Shown here: in pieces, positions 6,452-15,700 of the stretch
Layout: each line of letters starts with the position of its first letter
Numbering within the stretch: the first letter of the stretch is position 1
NCBI GenBank assembly: GCA_016296785.1
Contig: JAEDHX010000033.1
Span: 1 to 19,425, forward strand
DNA: 19,425 bases
Direction: 5' to 3'
From: Coprococcus sp.
Lineage (GTDB): Bacteria > Bacillota > Clostridia > Lachnospirales > Lachnospiraceae
Translations under genes and position numbers: made by a program
Notes under the pieces: generated by a model
Told to the model about the DNA's origin: nothing
Database searches by the model: none
Seen by the model: the letters and a program-made list of their open reading frames with translations, nothing else

Positions 6452-7816
6452 TTAATTTTTGAAGCTATGTATAGGGGCAGGAATTCTTCCGCCTCTATTT
6501 ATAAATCTATCACAACCGAAGTTATTTACAGGCATAATCGGTGCATAACCAAGCAATCCTCCAAATTCAGCCTGTTCTCCTACTCCCTTACCAATAACAG
6601 GTATCAGTCTGACAGCAGTTGTTTTCTGGTTAATCATACCAAGAGCCATCTCATCGGCAATAATACCTGATATAGTTGAAGCCTTTGTATCTCCTGGGAT
6701 AGCTATCATATCGAGGCCGACAGAGCATACACATGTCATTGCTTCAAGCTTCTCAAGTGTAAGTGCCCCGGCTGATACTGCATCTATCATTCTCTGATCC
6801 TCAGATACAGGAATAAATGCACCGGATAGTCCTCCAACATATGAAGAAGCCATTACACCGCCTTTTTTTACCTGATCATTGAGCAATGCTAATGCAGCAG
6901 TTGTACCAGGTGCACCTGCATATTCAAGACCAATTTCTTCAAGTATTTCTCCTACACTATCTCCTACTGCAGGAGTAGGTGCAAGTGAAAGGTCAACAAT
7001 ACCAAATGGAACATTGAGTCTCGCGGATGCTTCCTTAGCAACAAGCTGTCCGACACGAGTAACCTTAAATGCTGTTTTCTTTATTGTTTCGCATAACACC
7101 TCAAAATCAGCACCTCTAACTTCCTCGAGTGCTTTCTTAACAACACCAGGTCCGCTGACACCAACATTTATAATACAATCTGCCTCAGTTACGCCGTGGA
7201 AGGCACCTGCCATAAAAGGATTATCATCAGGAGCATTACAGAATACAACAAACTTACAACAGCCTAGCGAATCCATATCCTTTGTCAGCTCAGCAGTTTC
7301 TAATATCTTCTCACCTATCAGCTTTACAGCATCCATATTAATTCCTGTCTTTGTAGAGCCAACATTTACCGAGCTACACACCTTGCTTGTTGTAGCAAGA
7401 GCCTCAGGAATTGAACGAATAAGAAGCTCATCAGCTTTTGTCATTCCTTTACTAACAAGAGCAGAATAGCCACCAATGAAATTTACTCCTACAGTCTTAG
7501 CAGCTTCATCAAGTGCTTTAGCAATCTTAACAAAATCATCTGTTGAATTACAAACTGAACCACCAACAAGCGAAATTGGTGTGATTGATATTCTCTTGTT
7601 TACAATAGGAATACCATATTTTTTTGAAATATCATTACCTGTTTTTACAAGGTCTTTCGCATATGTTGTAATCTTTGTATATATTTTACTGCAGGTTTCA
7701 TCTACATCCTTTCCAACGCAGTCAAGAAGGCTTATACCCATAGTAATTGTTCTGACATCAAGGTTCATTTTTGATATCATTGCATTAGTTTCTAATACTT
7801 CATCTATACTTATCAT
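6452..7816 (-). CDS. UPF0210 family protein (DUF711, PFL family)
   Basis: Cytosolic protein of 454 aa, the standard size for UPF0210/DUF711. Recognised segments are VRTITMGISLLDCVGKDVDE near the N-terminus, FIGGYSALVSKGMTKADELL, INVGVSGPGVVKKALEEVRG, FGIVDLSLAPTPAVGDSVGE and GTTAALALLNDQVKKGGVMA. Family structures have been determined, but no reaction is firmly established to my knowledge. The glycine-rich, cysteine-containing segments suggest an enzyme with a phosphate- or glycyl-radical-enzyme-like fold, which is inference only. It is paired with the UPF0237 ACT-domain gene 59 bases upstream. That pairing is widely conserved in Firmicutes and suggests the ACT protein senses a small ligand for it. 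The ATG at 7816 has GAGG 7 bases upstream. Family call is firm; function unknown. Confidence 0.93.
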   Translation of the reverse strand: MISIDEVLETNAMISKMNLDVRTITMGISLLDCVGKDVDETCSKIYTKITTYAKDLVKTGNDISKKYGIPIVNKRISITPISLVGGSVCNSTDDFVKIAKALDEAAKTVGVNFIGGYSALVSKGMTKADELLIRSIPEALATTSKVCSSVNVGSTKTGINMDAVKLIGEKILETAELTKDMDSLGCCKFVVFCNAPDDNPFMAGAFHGVTEADCIINVGVSGPGVVKKALEEVRGADFEVLCETIKKTAFKVTRVGQLVAKEASARLNVPFGIVDLSLAPTPAVGDSVGEILEEIGLEYAGAPGTTAALALLNDQVKKGGVMASSYVGGLSGAFIPVSEDQRMIDAVSAGALTLEKLEAMTCVCSVGLDMIAIPGDTKASTISGIIADEMALGMINQKTTAVRLIPVIGKGVGEQAEFGGLLGYAPIMPVNNFGCDRFINRGGRIPAPIHSFKN

Positions 7817-7875
7817 GAATTATCCTCTTTTCCGTACTACTAACTATGTACTATGTATTACTAGTATTATGCTTA

Positions 7876-8148
7876 TTAAATTCTGTGCATCATTTCAAAT
7901 ATCTTCTCGTGCTGTACCTTAATCTGAACACCTATTTCATCACCAATTTGACCAAGCTCAGATGCTACAAGATCAGTTGATTTAGAAGATTTCTCAATAT
8001 CAACAACCATCATCATATTGAAATATCCACCAACTATAGTCTGTGCAATATCAAGTATATTAATATCATTATTAGCAAGGTACACACATACCTTTGCAAT
8101 GATTCCGACTCTATCCTTACCTACAACAGTTACAATTCTCTTTTTCAT
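7876..8148 (-). CDS. UPF0237 ACT-domain protein
   Basis: A 90-residue protein consisting of a single ACT domain. It opens MKKRIVTVVGKDRVGIIAKV, where the DRVGI loop is the usual ligand-contact turn. NNDINILDIAQTIVGGYFNM follows, then a helix and a final strand ending IKVQHEKIFEMMHRI. ACT domains bind amino acids or similar small ligands as dimers and regulate partner enzymes. UPF0237 members are typically encoded directly upstream of UPF0210 genes, as here, so this is most likely its regulatory partner (inference from neighbourhood). The start is clear: AGGAGG at 8157-8162 with an 8-base spacer. It appears to open a new transcription unit, because the 101-base gap in front contains dyads and a TATAAT. 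Similar to the glycine-cleavage regulator GcvR family but single-domain. Confidence 0.93.
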   Translation of the reverse strand: MKKRIVTVVGKDRVGIIAKVCVYLANNDINILDIAQTIVGGYFNMMMVVDIEKSSKSTDLVASELGQIGDEIGVQIKVQHEKIFEMMHRI

Positions 8149-8249
8149 TATTTAATCCTCCTGTTTCGCAGTCATATATATTAGTCGACTGACTGATTAA
8201 TATTGATTATATAGAACACTATCGTGTTCAAAATTAAAGGTATACCACT
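8149..8249 (-). promoter_or_regulatory. Intergenic region with two dyads and a possible promoter before UPF0237
   Basis: The transcript-sense strand contains GAACAC-GATA-GTGTTC (8229-8214), a perfect 6-bp dyad. A consensus TATAAT (8211-8206) lies just downstream, so the dyad would cover the spacer region of a promoter; no convincing -35 is seen. Further down, CAGTCA and TGACTG form a second dyad (outer ends about 8196-8170) around an AGTCGACT palindrome, in what would be the leader. The layout suggests a regulated promoter, but the regulator is not identifiable. The first dyad lacks a following U-run, so it is not a convincing terminator for the upstream gene. Confidence 0.45.
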
Positions 8250-9047
8250 TTATACTTCAATAGCCATACCGGGTATATCTCTTTTAGCAACACAAAGTCC
8301 AAACTCACGGACATCATTAGTAAACTCATTATCACTAAGCTCAAGCTTTACTGTTTCATAAGCTAACTCTTCAAAGTTATTTTCCTTGCTTAAATGACCA
8401 AGCAGAATACCTTTTATGTGATTATTAAGCAATGTTTTAATTAGCTGTCCAGATCTTTCATTCGACAGATGACCATAATTACCTAATATTCGTTGTTTTA
8501 GATAGTATGGATATGGCCCGGCCTGTAACATTCTGATGTCATGATTTGCTTCTATTACCATAATATCGGAATCCTTAAGCTTATCAACAATGTAATCATC
8601 ATAATTACCAAGATCTGTTGCAATTGAAATCTTTTTATTGCCGTCAAACATACTATAGCATACAGGATCAGCGGCGTCATGCCATATTGATGTTGGATCT
8701 ATTGTTATATCATTTATCATGAATTTATTATCCGGTTCAATTCTGACAAACAAATCATTTGGGATGTCTCCTAATGATTTCATATGCTTTATTTCGAAAA
8801 TTGTATCATCAGTAGCATAAATTGGTATGTTATATTTTCTTGCAAGTACACCAATACCCTTTACATGGTCAATATGTTCATGTGTAATTAGTACACCGGA
8901 TAATTCATTACCCTTAATTCCAATTTGATTTAGACCACATTCAATTTTCTTTCCACTTATACCGGCATCAACTAGTATGTGTGTATTATCATTTCCTACA
9001 TAGTAGCAATTACCACTGCTACCACTAGATATACTAAGTAGCTTCAT
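8250..9047 (-). CDS. YycJ/WalJ-type metallo-beta-lactamase-fold hydrolase
   Basis: MBL-fold protein of 265 aa resembling Bacillus YycJ (WalJ), a family linked to 5'-3' exonuclease activity and DNA mismatch repair. It starts MKLLSISSGSSGNCYYVG, the characteristic opening of this group. The metal site is visible: THEHIDH (residues 55-61; His56, His58, Asp60, His61), then SIWHDAADP, an ATDLG aspartate, EANHD and a late GHLSKEN histidine, giving a likely two-metal centre. Unlike in Bacillus it is not next to the walRK two-component genes; it follows the ASKHA gene by 37 bases at the end of the plsX-led run. AAGGA lies 8 bases before the ATG. The fold is certain, the family is likely, and exonuclease activity is inference. 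Confidence 0.9.
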   Translation of the reverse strand: MKLLSISSGSSGNCYYVGNDNTHILVDAGISGKKIECGLNQIGIKGNELSGVLITHEHIDHVKGIGVLARKYNIPIYATDDTIFEIKHMKSLGDIPNDLFVRIEPDNKFMINDITIDPTSIWHDAADPVCYSMFDGNKKISIATDLGNYDDYIVDKLKDSDIMVIEANHDIRMLQAGPYPYYLKQRILGNYGHLSNERSGQLIKTLLNNHIKGILLGHLSKENNFEELAYETVKLELSDNEFTNDVREFGLCVAKRDIPGMAIEV

Positions 9048-9084
9048 TACAAATATCCTTACTGTATAATAAATATATATAAGA

Positions 9085-10506
9085 TTATTCCGGAAAAGTC
9101 ATCTGACTTATATATTCCTTGTTAAATAATTCGTTATCACCCATATTAATTGTGACAACTCTATCGATAAAATAATTTAATGCATCAAGCTTATGTTTGT
9201 CAATAAGACAATTTCTAGCACCTAATAAGGATGTATTTCCCGTGACAGTAATCTTATTACGAAATGCCTCAGGAAACATTCCAAGATATATAGCGTTATC
9301 AATATTAAGATGAAAACCAAAGCCACCTGAAATATAGACATTACTGATATCCTCATATGTAATGTTACATTCATTGATTAGTGTTGTAATACCGGCGCCA
9401 ATAGCAGCCTTTGCAAGAAGGAAACTATGAATAAGCTCCATATCAACAACCATATCAGGGCCTGCCTTATATCCATTTGCAAAATATCGCTCAGATAATA
9501 AACCATCACGATTTATGATATGTCTCTTTCGTAATATTGCAATCATATCAAATAAGCTTGCACCATTCATGCTTCCACTTCTAAAACACCCTTCAAATGC
9601 CGGGCCGCAGGCACATGATGTAGCATAGGCACGTTTATTGTTTGCCAGTATAATCTCGCCATTTGTGCCTAAATCAATTAGTAATTTGTAGTTTTCTCCC
9701 TCGCCTACACCTGTGATATATGCCCCAACAGCGGCATCAGCGCCAACAAATGCACTTATGTTAGGAAGACAAATAATATGTGTATCAGATAATAGTGATA
9801 TATCAAAATCATTAATATCTGAAAATAGTTCCTCTCCGGAAAATATATGTTCAGCTCTGTTTTTAATAATAAAAGGATAAGCCGAAAGATTTGATAGTGT
9901 ATAATTTTCAATAATAGACAGCATTGTAGTATTACCGGCAATAACAATATTGTTTGGAATAATACCATTCTTGCTAATCATATCATGTATGCCATCTAAA
10001 AGACATTTTAGAATAAGCATGCGAAGCCTATTAAAGCCATTATCATATGAAATACTATATGATATTCGAGAAATAACATCAGCACCATATGATATTTGAG
10101 GATTTAACACATTATATCTGTCAATTACAATATCTTTATTAATATCTATTAATTCCATAGCTATTGTTGTTGTTCCGACATCAATTGCTATACCATACAA
10201 TTGATTTCTGAAATTAATATCAGAATTAGTAAATGAGCTTTTATTTGCAGCAACAATGCTATCTGCATATGAATTAAGTATATCTGTTTTTTGTTTATTA
10301 ATCTTGATATTCATATCATGACTTATTGTATAATTACAGCTCTTGATATATGACTCTGAATCCATATCATATACCATACAGGCATTACAGCGTCCCATTC
10401 TATTACAGTTACCAATAAACGTATAGCCGTTACAGTTAAGGACATCAAATAAATTATCTCCTATTTCGCAATATACAGTTTTGTCATTAATATGAAGTGT
10501 AATCAT
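9085..10506 (-). CDS. [2Fe-2S] / ASKHA-domain protein, RACo/RamA-like corrinoid activator family (DUF4445)
   Basis: Protein of 473 aa with two recognisable parts. The N-terminal ferredoxin-like domain has Cys34-x5-Cys40-x2-Cys43-x13-Cys57 (GNCNRMGRCNACMVYD), the plant-type [2Fe-2S] pattern. From residue 104 comes an ASKHA ATPase fold: GIAIDVGTTTIAMELID (phosphate 1 loop), NPQISYGADVISR, IAGNTTM (189-195), LLIDLGTNGEI (phosphate 2), CACGPAFEG (298-306) and ISGGFG (392-397, adenosine-type loop). Relatives such as RACo use ATP to drive reductive reactivation of inactive Co(II) corrinoid methyltransferase partners. At 473 aa it is shorter than RACo (about 630), lacking much of the linker region. 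Start and stop overlap by one base (TAATG) with threonine ammonia-lyase, so translation is coupled. No corrinoid protein or methyltransferase is nearby, so the target is unknown; a B12-dependent methionine synthase elsewhere is one candidate. Confidence 0.87.
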   Translation of the reverse strand: MITLHINDKTVYCEIGDNLFDVLNCNGYTFIGNCNRMGRCNACMVYDMDSESYIKSCNYTISHDMNIKINKQKTDILNSYADSIVAANKSSFTNSDINFRNQLYGIAIDVGTTTIAMELIDINKDIVIDRYNVLNPQISYGADVISRISYSISYDNGFNRLRMLILKCLLDGIHDMISKNGIIPNNIVIAGNTTMLSIIENYTLSNLSAYPFIIKNRAEHIFSGEELFSDINDFDISLLSDTHIICLPNISAFVGADAAVGAYITGVGEGENYKLLIDLGTNGEIILANNKRAYATSCACGPAFEGCFRSGSMNGASLFDMIAILRKRHIINRDGLLSERYFANGYKAGPDMVVDMELIHSFLLAKAAIGAGITTLINECNITYEDISNVYISGGFGFHLNIDNAIYLGMFPEAFRNKITVTGNTSLLGARNCLIDKHKLDALNYFIDRVVTINMGDNELFNKEYISQMTFPE

Positions 10507-11735
10507 TAATTATATATACCCTTTGTCATAGTCTCTTTTGGACTGTAGCCCTTTTCTGCTAATGTATTGATAATTAGCTGTTTATGCTCAGGACCAAATG
10601 CTTCCATAGTAATTACAAGCTCCACTGCAGAATTTCTATTAATAGAAACAAACTGGTTATGCTCAAGCTTAATAATATTTCCCTGAAGATCAGCAATTAT
10701 CTTAGAAATATTCATAAGTGCACCCGGTTTGTCAGGAAGCAGAGTTGACACTGTAAATATTCTGCTTCTGGCAATAAGTCCATGCTGTACAACAGATGCA
10801 AATGTAATCATATCCATATTACCGCCTGATAATATACTTACAACCTTTGCACCTTTAACATCTAAATGCTTAAGTGCCGCAACTGTAAGAAGTCCCGAAT
10901 TCTCAACAAGCATTTTATGGTTTTCAAGCATATCAAGAAATGAAACAATAAGCTCGCTGTCATCAATAGTAATTATTCCATCAAGATTTTTCTGGATATA
11001 AGGGAAAATCTTAGAACCGGGAGTTTTTACTGCTGTACCATCAGCTATAGTATCAACTACAGGAAGTGTTGTAACTTTCTTATTCTTTAATGATACCTGC
11101 ATACAATTAGCACCTGCCGGTTCAACACCTATAACCTTAATATTAGGATTCATCATCTTAGCGAGTGTTGAAACACCTGTTGCAAGTCCGCCACCACCAA
11201 TTGGAACAAGAATATAATCGACAAATGGAAGCTCTTTAATTATTTCCATTGCAACAGAGCTCTGACCTGTAGCAACATCTAAATCATCAAATGGATGGAT
11301 AAAGGTATAGCCCTTATCCTCTGCAAGCTCTAAGGCATATGCACACGATTCATCATATACATCTCCGTATAATATAACCTCAGCACCATATGATTTTGTT
11401 CTATTAACTTTAATTAGCGGTGTTGAGGAAGGCATCACAATTGTTGCCTTAACTCCATATGCTTTTGCTGCATATGCAACACCCTGAGCATGGTTTCCTG
11501 CTGATGCAGTAATTAATCCTCTTTGTCTTTCTTCATCACTAAGCGTACTAATTTTATAATAAGCACCTCTAATTTTATAAGCACCGGTAAGCTGAAGATT
11601 TTCCGGCTTGAAGAACACCTTATTGCCTGTTAAATTGCTGAAATATTCACTTTCAATAAGCTTAGTAGGTAATACTACCTTACTAATAATATCATAAGCT
11701 TCTTCAAATTTCTTTAGAGTTAATTCTTCTGTCAT
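10506..11735 (-). CDS. ilvA: Threonine ammonia-lyase with C-terminal ACT domain (medium form)
   Basis: PLP-dependent enzyme of 409 aa converting L-threonine to 2-oxobutanoate and ammonia, the first step toward isoleucine or of threonine catabolism. The Schiff-base lysine is Lys54 in QLTGAYKIRGAYYK. The substrate loop SAGNHAQG is at 78-85 and the phosphate-binding GGGGLATG at 180-187. SGGNMDM (303-309) closes the catalytic domain. A single ACT domain begins near residue 326 (RIFTVSTLLPDKPGALMNIS). This architecture is the medium form (TIGR01127-like), shorter than E. coli IlvA and longer than TdcB. It can serve either pathway, so the symbol is by family. It begins 2 bases after the ftsY stop, with AAAGGAGA inside the ftsY codons as ribosome site, and is coupled to the ASKHA gene by a one-base overlap. 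Its place behind smc-ftsY is unusual. Confidence 0.93.
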   Translation of the reverse strand: MTEELTLKKFEEAYDIISKVVLPTKLIESEYFSNLTGNKVFFKPENLQLTGAYKIRGAYYKISTLSDEERQRGLITASAGNHAQGVAYAAKAYGVKATIVMPSSTPLIKVNRTKSYGAEVILYGDVYDESCAYALELAEDKGYTFIHPFDDLDVATGQSSVAMEIIKELPFVDYILVPIGGGGLATGVSTLAKMMNPNIKVIGVEPAGANCMQVSLKNKKVTTLPVVDTIADGTAVKTPGSKIFPYIQKNLDGIITIDDSELIVSFLDMLENHKMLVENSGLLTVAALKHLDVKGAKVVSILSGGNMDMITFASVVQHGLIARSRIFTVSTLLPDKPGALMNISKIIADLQGNIIKLEHNQFVSINRNSAVELVITMEAFGPEHKQLIINTLAEKGYSPKETMTKGIYN

Positions 11736-11737
11736 TA

Positions 11738-12724
11738 TTACATGTCTCCTTTATAATCATCAAGTAGCATATCAATCTCAGTTCTATCCTCATCAAAATC
11801 TGCAAATAATGCATTTACATATGCAGATGGATCGAATCTCTGAAGATCATTAATCTTCTCTCCAATACCAATAAACTTAACAGGGACATTAAGCTCTGCC
11901 TGAATTGCAATTGCAATACCACCTTTAGCCGTGCCATCAAGCTTTGTAATAACTATTCCGTCAATATCTGTTACATTACTAAACTGTCTTGCCTGTTCAA
12001 GCGCATTCTGACCTGTTGTACCATCAAGAACAATGAGCGATTCTACATTAGCGTCAGGATAATCTCTTGTAATAATTCTTCTCATCTTAGCAAGCTCATC
12101 CATAAGATTCTTTTTATTATGAAGTCTTCCTGCTGTATCAACAAGCAAAATATCTGTATTACGTGCTTTCGCAGCAGCAACAGCATCATATACAACTGCA
12201 GCAGGATCAGCACCCTCATTATGTGATATTAAATCTACCTGTGCTCTGTCAGCCCATGTCTTAAGCTGGTCTATTGCGGCTGCTCTGAAGGTATCTGCGG
12301 CTGCAATAAGAACCTTTTTGCCTGCATTTCTATATTGTGCAGCAAGCTTTCCAATAGTTGTTGTCTTACCAACACCATTTACACCTATTACAAGAACTAC
12401 TGTTTTCTTATTCTCAAAATCATAAGCTGAATCATCGACCATCATCTGATCTCTGATAATATTTATGATAAGCTCCTTGCATGCTAAAGGCTCCTTAATA
12501 TGAGCTTCTTTAACCTTCTTTTTAAGGTTATCAATTACATTTTCAGTAGTTTCATAGCCCATATCAGCCATAATAAATGTTTCTTCAAGTTCTTCATAGA
12601 AATCATCATCAATATGTGAAGCACCAAATACAGAAGCAAAGCTGTCTACAATGCTATTTCTGGTTTTACTAAGCCCTTCCTTAAGTCTTTTGAAAAACCC
12701 CTTTTTTTCCTTTTCATCAGCCAT
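11738..12724 (-). CDS. ftsY: Signal recognition particle receptor FtsY
   Basis: Membrane-associated SRP GTPase that docks ribosome-SRP complexes at the translocon. It has 328 aa with a short charged N-terminus (KGFFKRLKEGLSKTRNSI) that probably gives the amphipathic membrane-targeting helix, and lacks the long acidic A domain of E. coli FtsY. The N domain is followed by the G domain: G1 GVNGVGKTTT (114-123), DTFRAAA (144-150), DTAGRLH (196-202) and TKLDGTAKGG (260-269). It ends in the FIGIGEKINDLQRFDP motif typical of FtsY. GGAGG lies 8 bases before the ATG at 12724. It follows smc by 33 bases, the usual clostridial order. The ffh gene that often follows is absent here and is replaced by threonine ammonia-lyase. 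Confidence 0.98.
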   Translation of the reverse strand: MADEKEKKGFFKRLKEGLSKTRNSIVDSFASVFGASHIDDDFYEELEETFIMADMGYETTENVIDNLKKKVKEAHIKEPLACKELIINIIRDQMMVDDSAYDFENKKTVVLVIGVNGVGKTTTIGKLAAQYRNAGKKVLIAAADTFRAAAIDQLKTWADRAQVDLISHNEGADPAAVVYDAVAAAKARNTDILLVDTAGRLHNKKNLMDELAKMRRIITRDYPDANVESLIVLDGTTGQNALEQARQFSNVTDIDGIVITKLDGTAKGGIAIAIQAELNVPVKFIGIGEKINDLQRFDPSAYVNALFADFDEDRTEIDMLLDDYKGDM

Positions 12725-12757
12725 TAACTATTCCTCCATCATAATAATATTGCAGTA

Positions 12758-15700
12758 CTATTTGTCTAAATCATTTTCAATAAGGTTTACAGATACAAGA
12801 GTTGATACGCCCTTCTCCTGCATTGTAATACCATAAAGAATATCTGCAGCTTCCATTGTTCCTTTTCTATGTGAAATAACAATAAACTGTGTATCCTTGG
12901 TAAGTCTGTCAAGATATTTGGCAAATCTTCTTACATTTGAATCATCAAGTGCCGCCTCAATCTCATCAAGAAGACAGAATGGTGATGGCTTGAGGCTCTG
13001 GATTGCAAATAATAATGAAATCGCCGTAAGTGATTTCTCACCACCGGAAAGCTGCATCATATTCTGAAGCTTCTTTCCAGGTGGTTGTGCAATTATTCTG
13101 ATACCTGTCTCAAGAATATTATCACCATCAACAAGCTCTAATGCACCTCTTCCGCCTCCAAAAAGCTCTTTAAACACCTTATCGAACATAAATTGTATCT
13201 CTTTGAATTTCTCAGCAAATTGCTGTTGCATTGATTTTTCTAACTCAGATATAACACCAAGCAGATTTGTCTCTGCCTGAACAATATCATCATGCTGTGC
13301 CTTAAGAAATTCATATCTTTCAGATACTGCCTTATAATCCTCTATAGCATTAACATTTACATCACCAAGAGACTTAATCTTTGCCTTAACAGCTGTTATT
13401 TCCTTCTTTAATGATGAAAGCTCAATAAGTGCATCATCCTTTAACTCTAATGCCGAAGAATATGTAAGCTCATATTCCTCCCACATATAGTTATTAAGCT
13501 CATCAGACTTTTCAGTATTCTTCTCAATCGCAGTGTTGAGCTTATATGAAGCCTTTTCAAGTCCGGCTATCTTATTTGAGAGTTCATCACGTTTAACAAA
13601 GAACTCCTTGTGATTCTTGTTCAACTCTTCACGTTTGTCTGTAAATAATGAAAGCTTATCTTCAATATCAATTAACTGCTTTTTACCATTTGCAATGTTG
13701 TCCTCAATATCCTTGATTTGCTTTTCATATCTGTTGATTTCATCTACTGACTCCTTGATTTTCTCAACATATTGATTCTTTTCCTGAATAAGCTGCTCCT
13801 CGTCTAGTTTAATTCTCTTTATATTCTCAAGAACAAAGTCTTCTTTTTGCTTAATTGTATTATAATCAATAAGCAAAGTTGATACTGCTTCATTAGATGA
13901 ATTAAGCTTAATACGCTCATCCTCTACAATCTTTTCAAGCTCATCGATTCTTATTTCGCATTGATTCTTTCGTTCTTCATGCTTTTTATTATTAGCAGCA
14001 AGATTATTCTTGTTATTATTTATCTCATTAATCTGATTATTGAGCTCATTCACTTCTTTTTCAATGGATGCAAATGCATTTGCCGACTCAGTAATCTTGC
14101 TATTAACCTGAGAAATGCTCATATTAAGAGTATTTCTCTTAATATATGCCTCCTGCAAAGCGGAATTCTTCTCATCAATGATTAATCGAAGCTGGTCTCT
14201 GTCTGCCTTCAGCTCCTCATCAAGCTTTGCTGCTTTGTCTGCCGTAGCAGATAATTCCTTTATCTTCTCCTTTAATTCATCAAGCTCTCTTTTTCTGCCA
14301 AGAAGATTACTTGAATTACGGAAAGCACCTCCGGTCATTGAACCACCCGGATTAATAAGCTCTCCTTCAATAGTAACAAGTCTTAATGATTGATTATATT
14401 TTCTGGCAACTACCAGCGCATTATCAATATTATCAACAACAACTATTCTACCTAAAAGATTTCTTACAAGTGCATCATACTTTCTATCTGCATTTACAAG
14501 CTCAGATGCTAAACCAACAACACCGTTTTCCTTTAATACATCATTTTTAATCTGACCTCTGTCAGTGATTGTATTAAGCGGAAGGAAGGTTGCTCTTCCG
14601 AATCTATTTGATTTCAGATAGTTAATCATTTTTTTAGCTGTAGTATCATCAGTTGTTACAATATTCTGAATGCTTCCGCCAAGCGCAGTTTCAACAGCGA
14701 TTTCATATTCTTTATTAACATCAATAATATCAGCTACAACACCAATTATTCCGGGATTAGAATCCTTCTGCTCCATTACTTTTCGAATACTATTACCATA
14801 CCCATCATATCTTTCTGTAATGTTTCTCAAGGCTTCCATCTTAGAACGTGTTCCTGAAAGCTGCTCATTAGTGTTATGTATAAGCTCTCTGTTAATCTTG
14901 TTTCTATTTTGATTATCAGCAAGTGCAGCTTCCTTTTCGTCAAGCTCGCCAATAATAAGCTTTACTTCAGCTTCAAGCTTATTAAGCTTATCGGTTAATT
15001 CATCTAGTTCCTTCTTATCCTGACTGTCGTCGCTCTTAAATTGAAGATATCTCTGATTTAACTGAGTTTTTCTGAAATTGATATTTTCAAGCATGGCATC
15101 ATATCTTCCGACCTTGGCCTGAAGAGAACCGCTTTCATGAATAAATTCAATTATGTCAGACTTACATTCTTCAATTTCTGCAAGACATTCTTCTATATAA
15201 GAAGAAATAGAGTCGCTTTCTTTTCTGGCAGCATTTAATTTAGCTTCTACATCACTTACTTCCTCATCAAAATGAGTTTTTCTATCATTATAATCAGCTA
15301 ATTCTCTATCGCCTGCATCAATTTGATGCTGGATTCTATCTATTTGATCATGAATATTCTGGTGATTCATTTTTTGTGTAATAATCTGCTGATTAATAAC
15401 ATTTATCTCACCTTCATATCTTTCCTTTGCAAGCTTGTATTCATGAATCTCATTCTTTGAAGCCTCAATTGTCTGATTTAACCTTTCAATTGTCTGCTCT
15501 ATATTCTCATATTCCTCTTTTGTCTGTTCATAAGCCTGCTTGTTAGTTTGAATATCATCATCAATTATCTTCTTATTATTAATATCTTCTTCAAGATTCT
15601 GTCTGAGTTGTTCATTTTCAATAAGGTAAGCATTTACATCGAGACGCTTTAACTCATCCTTGAAAAGAAGATATTTTCTGGCAGTTTCAGATTGTGCTTT

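Noticed and set aside
6879..7469. A 196-codon plus-strand open frame opposite UPF0210
   Set aside because: It is the longest plus-strand frame, but it mirrors a well-recognised conserved protein, has no ribosome site or family resemblance, and is Ser/Thr/Pro-rich as expected for an antisense shadow.
8214..8229. GAACAC-N4-GTGTTC considered as a LexA (SOS) box
   Set aside because: Firmicutes LexA boxes need GAAC-N4-GTTC; here GAAC and GTTC are separated by eight bases.
9756..9968. A 70-codon minus-strand frame inside the ASKHA gene
   Set aside because: It is an alternative frame of a gene with clear ASKHA motifs; it is hydrophobic and Leu/Ile-rich only because of AT-rich codons and has no ribosome site.
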